Below are positions 45,848 through 53,297 of a stretch of DNA of 64,000 bases, piece after piece. A program made the translations under genes and the position numbers. Source of the DNA: Wohlfahrtiimonas larvae_A (GTDB lineage Bacteria; Pseudomonadota; Gammaproteobacteria; Cardiobacteriales; Wohlfahrtiimonadaceae); assembly GCA_040394195.1 (NCBI GenBank), contig JBEBSR010000004.1, forward strand, positions 27,720 through 91,719, written 5' to 3'. A model generated the notes under the pieces. It saw nothing but the letters and a program-made list of their open reading frames with translations, made no database searches and was not told the origin of the DNA. The number at the start of each line of letters is the position of its first letter. Position 1 is the stretch's first letter.

Positions 45848-46276
45848 TTAAATTGATTTGATAATAAGTTCTTCGTAGCCTGAGAGATCACAATGTTCTC
45901 GGCTATATTGGCAATTGTCTAAAATGCCAATGACTATTTCTAAAGTAGTGCGCACGATGCAGCCTTCCATGACATGACCACCAAGCATTGCGCCTGTTTC
46001 ATCAGAAACAGATAGATGAATATGCTCACCAGTGGTTTCGATTGTGCCGATTAGGGAAACGATCTCAAAACAACCTTGTTGAATCGTTGCATCAGGTTTA
46101 CCTGCATAGCGCAGCCCAAATTGGGATAAGCTACCGACAGATGAGGCAATGAAACCTGCTTTGATATTGTGAGTTGTGGCTAAAATTCTGATTTCATGGA
46201 GTAGATCATCGCCAGGTTTTAAGCGAATGGTGCAAAATTTTGCATTATGCAATGAAAGTGGAAGACTAGGATTCAT
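45848..46276 (-). CDS. PPC (DUF296) domain protein
   Basis: 142-residue single PPC-domain protein (trimeric beta fold, the domain also found in plant AT-hook proteins). The conserved His pattern EHIHLSVSDETGAMLGGHVMEG, near 90-112, is the probable metal site. RLKPGDDLLHEIR and GFIASSVGSLSQFGLR are also typical. Function in bacteria is unknown. I start it at ATG 46276 (AAGGA 8 bases upstream). It is the first gene of the ECF operon. Confidence 0.88.
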   Translation of the reverse strand: MNPSLPLSLHNAKFCTIRLKPGDDLLHEIRILATTHNIKAGFIASSVGSLSQFGLRYAGKPDATIQQGCFEIVSLIGTIETTGEHIHLSVSDETGAMLGGHVMEGCIVRTTLEIVIGILDNCQYSREHCDLSGYEELIIKSI

Positions 46277-46529
46277 GAGAATTTCCTTAGTGAAAAGCAA
46301 GCACGACAAAAAGCCATCCGCATGGAATGGCTATAACATCATGTTTATATTGATAATAATTCATCTTTAGCACTTTTTTGGAATGAAAGTAGTTGTGCTA
46401 AAGGCGATAACAAGCAGCAGCGTTAAGTCTTTAACACATCCAAGCGTGACACTAAACTAGTGCCTAAAGCTGTCATTCACTGCTTGCGAAAGATCATTGT
46501 GAAAATATCCGAAAGATATTGGGGAAGAT
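46277..46529 (-). ncRNA. Structured 5' leader of the PPC/ECF operon
   Basis: Region of about 250 nt between the predicted start site and the PPC gene. It contains a 9-base stem CTTTAGCAC/GTGCTAAAG (46395-46403 with 46365-46373), GCACTA/TAGTGT and AATATC/GATATT hairpins, a GTTAA/TTAAC hairpin, and the attenuator above. This is what one expects of a riboswitch or attenuation leader. I could not match a known riboswitch class. There is also a possible 25-codon reading frame (46287-46364) crossing the terminator. Confidence 0.5.
46306..46334 (-). terminator. Terminator in the leader of the PPC/ECF operon (attenuator)
   Basis: On the minus strand AGCCATTCC (46332-46324) pairs with GGATGGCT (46319-46312) with one bulged U and loop ATGC, followed by TTTTTGTC. 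It lies about 36 bases before the PPC start codon. An alternative hairpin that uses CATGATG just upstream (about 46342-46336) with CATTCCATG would disrupt it, so it may be regulated. This is a leader terminator, not the end of a gene. Confidence 0.75.
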
Positions 46530-46567
46530 CTGTTTATTATAGTGCTTAATCTGTTAATAGAACAGAT
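46528..46567 (-). promoter_or_regulatory. Promoter and operator of the PPC/ECF operon
   Basis: A minus-strand -10 TATAAT is at 46541-46536. In the -35 position is a perfect dyad ATCTGTT-N5-AACAGAT (46549-46567), in place of a good TTGACA. A further copy ATCTGTT (46528-46534) overlaps the predicted start site, so three copies of one heptamer surround the promoter. This suggests a regulator binding the promoter, but which one is unknown. The same DNA lies upstream of the divergent gene at 46620. Confidence 0.5.
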
Positions 46568-46619
46568 AGCTTATGATATATTGACTTTAATAAGAATATA
46601 GATTGAAAGAGTTATAAAA

Positions 46620-47495
46620 ATGCCAAGATTATCCATTTTAGATTTAGAGCAACGTATAGATCCATTTTCTGAATACCATAAATTACTCTCATTTTTAAAA
46701 AACGAGAGCTTTATTAATTGCCATAGTTTCATACAATATTTGGAAGGCAAACTAAATTTAATACCTTATATAAAATCGTCTAGGACAATAGAAGGTTATT
46801 TTATAGAAAGAGGGGTTGTATTACCTCCTCAAACGACCCAAGAAGCTACGGATGTATTGTTATATCTAATCAGTTTTTATGAAACTTATATGAGGTGGGT
46901 ATGTGTAAATAATAATTTTGACCTGATATATAAAGATGCTCATATATGGGGAGATTATGAAGCTCATATACAAAAAATGAATAATATTGTAATAAGCATA
47001 TTGGAAGGCTTAAATTATAAAATTATTTATGAAGAAGAGAATAATCAATATGGCTTTAAAGCACCTTTAATTGTTAAACGTGATACAGATGTGGATAGTG
47101 TTTTGCCATTAGTTCATTCTGATATCAGAATTGATTTATTGAGTTATTTGGATTTTCGAGTAGAGAATAATTTACAAGCCAAAGAAGATATTCTTGCGCG
47201 TTTATATAAAACAATTATAGATGATGGAAAAGAAATATATTTTACTGCTGGCAAAACAGATGACTTTAGATTGAAATATCAAAATGAATTATATGATCGC
47301 ATTAAGTTAGTTTATAACCAAACTAATATTCGTCATGGTGGGCAAGGGAAGATAGAGTTAACAAATGAAGATAAGCATAAGTATTATGATATGTGTTTTT
47401 ATCTATTATTACAGTTGATTCGTACACCAAAATCTATCGAAGATATGAAAGAAATTAAAGATACATTTGCACAAAAGCAGAAAGTTAATCCTTAA
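46620..47495 (+). CDS. Uncharacterised protein, possibly HEPN-like (abortive-infection type)
   Basis: 291 residues, mostly helical, no signal peptide or spans. The C-terminal region (about 225-280) has NQTNIRHGGQGK followed by two long helices with YDMCFYLLLQLIRTPKS. Position and wording resemble C-terminal HEPN-like domains of abortive-infection proteins, where an R-H pair sits between helices, but the canonical R-x4-6-H spacing is not seen. AT content is well above neighbouring core genes, suggesting acquisition. It is divergent from the ECF operon and overlaps the convergent monooxygenase by 11 bases. The family is not certain. Confidence 0.6.
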   Translation: MPRLSILDLEQRIDPFSEYHKLLSFLKNESFINCHSFIQYLEGKLNLIPYIKSSRTIEGYFIERGVVLPPQTTQEATDVLLYLISFYETYMRWVCVNNNFDLIYKDAHIWGDYEAHIQKMNNIVISILEGLNYKIIYEEENNQYGFKAPLIVKRDTDVDSVLPLVHSDIRIDLLSYLDFRVENNLQAKEDILARLYKTIIDDGKEIYFTAGKTDDFRLKYQNELYDRIKLVYNQTNIRHGGQGKIELTNEDKHKYYDMCFYLLLQLIRTPKSIEDMKEIKDTFAQKQKVNP

Positions 47496-47781
47496 ATAAA
47501 ACAGGTTCCATGTGTGTGAATCTACCATCTGAAATTCGATAAGCATCAATTTGTGGCACTAAACGTTGGAAATGCTCGGATGTAACATGGGCATCCAATG
47601 CATCATAATCTTGCCATTCTTCTATAAAGATAAAGTGCCCAGGATTTTTAAGATCATGACAAAGCTCATAGCTAATGCAACCCGCTTCTTTTCGAGTTGC
47701 TTCTACGAGTTCTTGATACAAAGGCAAAACGATCTCTATTTTTGTGGGATCAATAAAATCTTCAGCGATGAGTTTGAGCAT
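47485..47781 (-). CDS. Antibiotic biosynthesis monooxygenase (ABM) family protein
   Basis: 98-residue ABM/YgiN-like ferredoxin-fold protein. The pattern is clear: LKLIAEDFI at the start, then ATRKEAGCISYELCHDLKNPGHFIFIEEWQDYDALDAHVTSEHFQ. Members are quinol monooxygenases or haem-degrading enzymes; substrate here unknown. Starts at ATG 47781, 1 base after the stop of the preceding small gene. Its end overlaps the convergent gene at 46620-47495. Confidence 0.88.
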   Translation of the reverse strand: MLKLIAEDFIDPTKIEIVLPLYQELVEATRKEAGCISYELCHDLKNPGHFIFIEEWQDYDALDAHVTSEHFQRLVPQIDAYRISDGRFTHMEPVLFKD

Positions 47782-47782
47782 G

Positions 47783-48031
47783 TTATTCACTTTTATCAAT
47801 TGGTGGTAAGGTTTTTTTAGCTTCTTGGATGAGCAGTTCGATCAAATCTAAAGGGATATTTTCAACAAAGCATGAAAAAGTAAACTCATCTGTAACATCA
47901 GAATAAAAAACTTCTGCCATTTGTTCCAAAGGTGTTGTATGTAATTTACTGAGTTCTAAATACATCCCATCTCTAATAATATCGCTACACCATAAAAGCT
48001 CATAATTTATATCATTATGTTTAATAATCAT
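47783..48031 (-). CDS. Small acidic protein of unknown function
   Basis: 82 residues, acidic, no signal or membrane segment. AAGGA lies 6-9 bases upstream of the ATG. The stop lies 1 base before the ABM-family start, so the two are one translational unit. I do not recognise a family; DVTDEFTFSCFVENIPLDLIELLIQEAKK gives a beta strand then helix. Confidence 0.7.
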   Translation of the reverse strand: MIIKHNDINYELLWCSDIIRDGMYLELSKLHTTPLEQMAEVFYSDVTDEFTFSCFVENIPLDLIELLIQEAKKTLPPIDKSE

Positions 48032-48072
48032 TGGCTTTCCTTATTGATTATGGGATTGATTTAACTATGTTT

Positions 48073-49881
48073 TTAATTCTCATGCAATGCATCATAAATC
48101 ACTTTGGCTAACGTTTCACTAATGCCAGGAACTTTGGCAATGGCTTCGATATCTGCTTTTTTCAAAGCTTCTAATCCACCAAAATGACTAAGTAAAGTTG
48201 TTCTGCGTTGTGGACCAACGCCTTTAATATCCTCCAGTAATGATCGACGGCGCAATTTATCACGCTGTGAGCGGTGGCCCTCGATGGCAAAGCGATGCGC
48301 TTCATCACGGATTTGTGTGATCAAATGAAATGCGGCACTTGTACTTTCAATTGGGATTGGAATATCATCGCCTGCTTTCCATAAGGTTTCTAAGCCAACT
48401 TTTCTGCCTTCGCCTTTGGCGACGCCAATCAATAATACCGAATGGATATTGAGTTCATCCATTACTTCAATCCCAACATTTAATTGATTTTTACCGCCAT
48501 CAATCAAGAGAATATCAGGCAAAGGATTATCTTCAATATTACTGAAACGGCGCGTTAATGCTTGGCGCATTGCGGCATAATCATCGCCGCCTGTAATACC
48601 TTCAATATTGAATCGGCGATAGAATTTTTTGGTAAATCCTTCGTGTGTATAAACCACATCAGAAGCCACTGTTTTTTCACCAAAACTGTGGGAAATATCA
48701 AAGCATTCAATGCGCTTAATGATATCGAGATCCAATACTTTAGCCAAACTGTGCAAACGATGTGTGATATTGCTTGAGCTTGCCAATTTAATCTCAATTG
48801 CTTGCTCTGCATTTTTGGCTGTGAGCTCTAACCAACGCGCACGTTGCCCCTTCACATTATTTTGTAATACAACTTTGCGCTCAGCTAAATCCGTTAAGCT
48901 ACTTTCTAGCCAAACTTGATCTTCTAATTGTAGAGGAATATTGAGGATAATATTGCGTGGTGGCTTTCTTGCAATATCGTAATATTGCTCGATGAAGCTT
49001 CGCATCACTTCGTCTGCTTCTGTATCATCTGGGACTTTCGGGAAATACGCGCGTGCACCCAAAACTCGACCATCACGAATCGTTAAAACTTGTAGCACAT
49101 GAATATCAGATTCACGCACATAAGCAATGAGATCAATGGAAGCATTGCCTTGTTCAATATCGTTTTTGGATTGAATAAATTGCAAAGCTTTCACTTGATC
49201 GCGAATGATGGCAGCTTTTTCAAAAGCTAATGCATCCACATATTCTTGCATCTTGTTCACTAATTCAGAGATCAAGCCTTGTGAGTTGCCTTCTAAAAAC
49301 ATCACGGCGCTTTGTACATCTTTTTGATATTGCTCCGCAGAAATTTTCTCAACACAAGGTGCACTGCAACGCTTGATCTGATATTGCAGGCAAGGGCGCG
49401 TGCGATGCTTAAAGACAGAATCTTCACATTGGCGAACTAAGAAGATTTTCTTCATTAAGTCTAATGTTTCTCGCACAACAGAAGAAGATGGATAAGGGCC
49501 GAAATATTGGCCTTTCAGCTTTTTACTGCCGCGATAATAAGCTAAACGTGGATATTTGCCTGTGGAAAGATAAATATAAGGATAGCTTTTATCATCAATC
49601 AAACTCACGTTATAGCGCGGACGATGCTTTTTGATGAGATTACTCTCTAATCGTAAAGCATCGTTTTCACTATTGGTGATTGTGACTTCAATGGAATGGA
49701 TGTTCGCAACAAGTGCCATCGTTTTTGTAGATAAACCTGAAGCACGAAAATAGCTCGTTAAACGATTTTTAAGATTTTTAGCTTTACCCACATAAATGAT
49801 GACATCTTTATCATCACGCATGATGTAGATGCCAGGTTTAGTGGGTGTTGTTTTAAGAAATTCCGCAGAATTAAAAGCCAT
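48073..49881 (-). CDS. uvrC: Excinuclease ABC subunit C
   Basis: Nuclease of nucleotide excision repair, making both incisions beside damage marked by UvrA/UvrB. The N-terminal GIY-YIG domain (GIY 17-19, YVG 30-32) makes the 3' cut, a Cys cluster follows (RPCLQYQIKRCSAPC), then the UVR motif (near 205-240), the RNase H-like 5' nuclease domain (ECFDISH and LLIDGGKNQL) and C-terminal helix-hairpin-helix (GVGPQRR and KVPGISETLAKVI). Length 602. No good ribosome site is visible. Confidence 0.97.
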   Translation of the reverse strand: MAFNSAEFLKTTPTKPGIYIMRDDKDVIIYVGKAKNLKNRLTSYFRASGLSTKTMALVANIHSIEVTITNSENDALRLESNLIKKHRPRYNVSLIDDKSYPYIYLSTGKYPRLAYYRGSKKLKGQYFGPYPSSSVVRETLDLMKKIFLVRQCEDSVFKHRTRPCLQYQIKRCSAPCVEKISAEQYQKDVQSAVMFLEGNSQGLISELVNKMQEYVDALAFEKAAIIRDQVKALQFIQSKNDIEQGNASIDLIAYVRESDIHVLQVLTIRDGRVLGARAYFPKVPDDTEADEVMRSFIEQYYDIARKPPRNIILNIPLQLEDQVWLESSLTDLAERKVVLQNNVKGQRARWLELTAKNAEQAIEIKLASSSNITHRLHSLAKVLDLDIIKRIECFDISHSFGEKTVASDVVYTHEGFTKKFYRRFNIEGITGGDDYAAMRQALTRRFSNIEDNPLPDILLIDGGKNQLNVGIEVMDELNIHSVLLIGVAKGEGRKVGLETLWKAGDDIPIPIESTSAAFHLITQIRDEAHRFAIEGHRSQRDKLRRRSLLEDIKGVGPQRRTTLLSHFGGLEALKKADIEAIAKVPGISETLAKVIYDALHEN

Positions 49882-49897
49882 ATTGTTTTAATAATTA

Positions 49898-49921
49898 GCA
49901 TCATCCCAGTAGGGACGATGC
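49898..49921. promoter_or_regulatory. Hairpin between asnB and uvrC
   Basis: GCATCATCCC (49898-49907) pairs with GGGACGATGC (49912-49921) around a 4-base loop with one mismatch. No T tract follows on minus, so it is not a typical intrinsic terminator; it might be a processing or Rho-linked structure. Confidence 0.4.
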
Positions 49922-49945
49922 ATAGTTAATGATTGGAGCTATGAA

Positions 49946-51724
49946 TTACAAAACTTCTTGTAACCAAATTTCTAATAGGGCAGAGTGCCACAATTTAGAA
50001 CCTTGAATGCGTGTGAAGTTATCAGGTGATTCAGGGTGATTCAACAAACGATCAACATATTTGGGATTGAATATACCGCGTGATTTCGCTTTCTCGCTTG
50101 TTAATGCTGAATGCATCATGTCATAGAATTCACCACGAACATATTTCAATGCAGGCATCGGGAAATATGCTTTTGGACGATCAATGATGCTGTCAGGAAT
50201 TTTGCCACGTGCGATCTCTTTCAAAATGCCTTTGCCACCGTGCATTAATTTATAATGCTCTGGCATGCTTGCAGCCAATTCCACTAATTCATGATCCAAG
50301 AATGGAACACGCGCTTCTAAGCCATGCGCCATTGTCATGTTATCCACACGTTTTACAGGATCATCCACGATCAATGAAGTTGTATCAAAGCGGAATACTT
50401 GATCCAAATAAGTTGAAGCATAAGGCTTCGTTAATTGATCACGCACATATTCGCCCACGATGTCATCCATTTGGAATTTCGGTGCAAATGTATCGCATAA
50501 TTCAGGATAATCGCGGTCAAAATAGTATTGGCTGAAACGTAATAATGGATCACGTTCCTTACTTTCTTGCATTTGTGGATACCAGAAATAACCACCAAAG
50601 ACTTCATCGGCACCTTGTCCACTTTGTACTACACGAACTTGCTTAGAAACCTGCTCAGATAATAAGTAGAAGCCAATCGCATCTTGCCCAAATAAAGGCT
50701 CAGCCATTTGTGAAACAGCTTCAGGTAAGCGCGTTAATGCTTGGCCATTTTCAATCAAATATTTGAAATGATTAGTTTGATAACGCTTAACCACTTGATC
50801 AGAGAATTCAAACTCTGAACCTTTCTCTTCAGGTTGATCTTCAAAGCCAATGGAGAAAGTTTGTAAATCTTTAATGCCTTCTTCATGGGCTAATGCAACA
50901 ATCAACGATGAATCCAATCCGCCTGATAATAAAACGCCGACAGGAACATCCGCTGCCAATAAACGACGGCGAACTGCTGTACGCAACTTATCTTCAATTG
51001 CATCGCGCCAGTCAGCATCTGTCCAATCGCTGTGTTTGTTTTCAGCATCCAATGACCAATATTGGAATTCTTCAATTTTACCTTGTAAATCCACCCATAA
51101 ATAATGAGCAGGTTTTAATTTATGAATACCTCTAAAGATAGTATAAGGTGCAGGCACAACTGCGTGCAATGTATACATATATTGCAAGGCAATTGGGTTG
51201 ATGTCTGTATCTACTAATTTAGAAGCCAATAAGCTCTGAGTATTTGAAGCAAATAAGAAGTTCTTTTGATCATGTGAGAAATATAATGGCTTAATACCAA
51301 TGCGATCACGCGCCACAAACATCTTTTGTTTCTTGCGATCCCAAATAGCAAAGGCAAACATACCAATCAAATGACTCAAGCATTTTTCGCCCCATTCAGC
51401 ATAGGATTTCAATAAGACTTCTGTATCACTTTCTGTATGGAATTTATGGCCTTTGTCTTTTAATACAGAACGCAGTTCACGATAGTTATAGATCGTACCG
51501 TTGAAAACCATTGTGTTGCCAGTTTCTTCATCATGGAATGGTTGATCTGCACGCGAATCCACATCAATGATACCCAAGCGGCGATGTGCAAAACCAATTG
51601 GCCCTTCACAAAATACTTTACCGCCATCTGGTCCACGTCTTTGAAGTGGTACACTCATTTTCTCCAAAAGCGATGCTTCTGGGCGCACGTCTGTAAAACT
51701 TAGTATCCCTGCAATTCCGCACAT
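49946..51724 (-). CDS. asnB: AsnB-family glutamine-dependent amidotransferase (N-acetylglutaminylglutamine amidotransferase type)
   Basis: 592-residue asparagine-synthetase-family protein. Class II glutaminase starts with C2 (MCGIAGI), has HRRLGIIDV and MVFNGTIYNYRELR; the synthetase domain has the PP-loop LLSGGLDSS near 265. The blocks HAVVPAPYTIFRGIHKLKP, VVQSGQGADEVFGGYFWYPQ and DDPVKRVDNMTMAHGLEAR match, from memory, the NAGGN (osmoprotectant) amidotransferase branch more than AsnB proper. That branch usually sits with a ligase partner, absent here; it may simply be asparagine synthase. It follows the IscA-type gene by 15 bases. Confidence 0.85.
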   Translation of the reverse strand: MCGIAGILSFTDVRPEASLLEKMSVPLQRRGPDGGKVFCEGPIGFAHRRLGIIDVDSRADQPFHDEETGNTMVFNGTIYNYRELRSVLKDKGHKFHTESDTEVLLKSYAEWGEKCLSHLIGMFAFAIWDRKKQKMFVARDRIGIKPLYFSHDQKNFLFASNTQSLLASKLVDTDINPIALQYMYTLHAVVPAPYTIFRGIHKLKPAHYLWVDLQGKIEEFQYWSLDAENKHSDWTDADWRDAIEDKLRTAVRRRLLAADVPVGVLLSGGLDSSLIVALAHEEGIKDLQTFSIGFEDQPEEKGSEFEFSDQVVKRYQTNHFKYLIENGQALTRLPEAVSQMAEPLFGQDAIGFYLLSEQVSKQVRVVQSGQGADEVFGGYFWYPQMQESKERDPLLRFSQYYFDRDYPELCDTFAPKFQMDDIVGEYVRDQLTKPYASTYLDQVFRFDTTSLIVDDPVKRVDNMTMAHGLEARVPFLDHELVELAASMPEHYKLMHGGKGILKEIARGKIPDSIIDRPKAYFPMPALKYVRGEFYDMMHSALTSEKAKSRGIFNPKYVDRLLNHPESPDNFTRIQGSKLWHSALLEIWLQEVL

Positions 51725-51739
51725 AATTTATTCCTCAGT

Positions 51740-52054
51740 TTAAAACGTAAAGCTTTCGCCACAACCACATTCGCCTTTAGCGTCAGGATTGCTGAATTTG
51801 AAGCTGCGATTTAAACCTTCTTGCAGGTAGTCGAGTTTGACATTTTGCATGTAAGGTTCGTTAGCTTTATCCGTAACAATCGTTACAGGGCTTTCTCTTA
51901 GGATTAATTTGTCTGTTGTATCATCACACAATTCGATGAAATATTTATAACCAGAGCAACCTGATTTACGAATTGCGATGTTGATGTATTTTTCAGCAGA
52001 TGCCGCTAATTGTGCATCGAGCTGTTTGAATGCGTTGTCTGTTACTGAAAACAT
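51740..52054 (-). CDS. iscA: A-type iron-sulphur carrier (IscA/SufA family)
   Basis: 104-residue A-type scaffold that passes Fe-S clusters to apo-proteins such as the many in complex I. The three ligand cysteines are C33 (SGCSGYKY), C96 and C98 (GECGCGESF). The C-terminus matches IscA/SufA better than ErpA. Start at ATG 52054 with TTGGAGA upstream. The rest of an isc or suf operon is not here; asnB follows instead. Confidence 0.88.
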   Translation of the reverse strand: MFSVTDNAFKQLDAQLAASAEKYINIAIRKSGCSGYKYFIELCDDTTDKLILRESPVTIVTDKANEPYMQNVKLDYLQEGLNRSFKFSNPDAKGECGCGESFTF

Positions 52055-52244
52055 AAGATTCTCCAAGTAAAACATGAATAACTAATTATAGGATAATTAC
52101 ATCAATCAATGGGGATCATTTTAGTACTTTTAAATAGGTGAGTTAAAAAGATGTTTTATTGAAGCGATAGAAAGGTTCAATTGAGAAAGTTTCAGTTAAA
52201 CTAGTTCCTAAAATTTATTAATATTTCTTATATATAACGTAATT

Positions 52245-53297
52245 ATGAAAATACAGGCATCAATTTACAATATTTTATTAACTCGTCTATTGCCAATTAT
52301 TTTATTGAGCTGTTTATTTGTACCAGTGGTGATTCAATTTTATAGAGATTTACAAAATCATTTTAATATAGTTATTTTGTTTGCATTAATAGGTTTAGGT
52401 TTATTCATTTTATTGATAGTTTGGTCGATGCTGGACGTTCTTATTAAGAGAAAAGAAGGTATTTTCATCTTAACCGAAGAAGGCTTTTATTGCCCTTATC
52501 TATTAGAGTCTTCCATCTTAATTTGTTGGTCAGATGTGATGGGGATAGAATCTGATCATGTCGACTATAGAGGTATAAAAACACCATATGTTGTGGTTTA
52601 TTTAAGTGATATGGTTCATTTGGAAAAGAAGAAAACTGTATTTGATAGTTGGAATAATTACTTTGAAAAATATAGTCATTATAAAACATTAGTTATCTCT
52701 AGTCGCAATATGAGTAATTACGAACTAACAGATATTTGTGATGTTTTGAAGTTTTATTGGAATAAGCAAAATGTTTCTCATGATATTCAACTACATAATT
52801 TAACTAAGAAAAAAAGCGTGGCATATACTGCATATTTTAGTGCTGTAATTTTCCTTCTTATGTATGTTGTGTTTACAACAATTGCATGGGTAATTACTGC
52901 AACATTATTTTCTAATGGACATTGGTTGCGTTTATTACAAATAAGCTTAGTAGTGGGAATAGTAGCATTATGGATATTTGAAATTCATGGATATATTTCA
53001 AAATTATCAGCTTTGGCATTTAAGCCACTTGCAATTGCTTTTGATAAAGATGGAATTTATCAGCTGAATAATTCTCATTTTGCATATCCCATATTATGGA
53101 AAAATGTTGTTGCTGTTGAATTAAAGAGAAAACAACGAGGCAGGTATTCAGTGCCATATTTGTTTGTCACGATAAAAGATCAGAATGAAAAAGTGCGTAC
53201 AGCTAAAATCTGTAATGATTTGCATGATACATCTGTATATGAATTATATGAAGTTATGACAAACTATTTAGAGGCAGGCTCCAACTCACCATCATAA
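52245..53297 (+). CDS. Membrane protein with two tandem two-span/PH-like modules (STM3941-like)
   Basis: 350 residues. There are two similar halves: spans at about 12-33 and 42-65 then a soluble beta-rich part, and again spans at about 200-226 and 232-252 then a second soluble part. Each soluble part contains a Gly-x-Tyr/Phe turn and an Ile-x-Trp-x-(D/N)-V stretch (LICWSDVMGIE; ILWKNVVAVE), as in STM3941-family single modules. The family has no known function. The 3' end overlaps the convergent DCC-domain gene by 34 bases. Confidence 0.7.
   Translation: MKIQASIYNILLTRLLPIILLSCLFVPVVIQFYRDLQNHFNIVILFALIGLGLFILLIVWSMLDVLIKRKEGIFILTEEGFYCPYLLESSILICWSDVMGIESDHVDYRGIKTPYVVVYLSDMVHLEKKKTVFDSWNNYFEKYSHYKTLVISSRNMSNYELTDICDVLKFYWNKQNVSHDIQLHNLTKKKSVAYTAYFSAVIFLLMYVVFTTIAWVITATLFSNGHWLRLLQISLVVGIVALWIFEIHGYISKLSALAFKPLAIAFDKDGIYQLNNSHFAYPILWKNVVAVELKRKQRGRYSVPYLFVTIKDQNEKVRTAKICNDLHDTSVYELYEVMTNYLEAGSNSPS

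Noticed and set aside
45406..45861. Plus-strand frame of 151 codons opposite the ECF S component
   Set aside because: Antisense to a clear membrane protein; Ala/Asn-rich translation without domain or ribosome site.
46277..46529. Known riboswitch (TPP, cobalamin, FMN, preQ1)
   Set aside because: No consensus blocks of these classes were seen in the leader; an unknown class remains possible.
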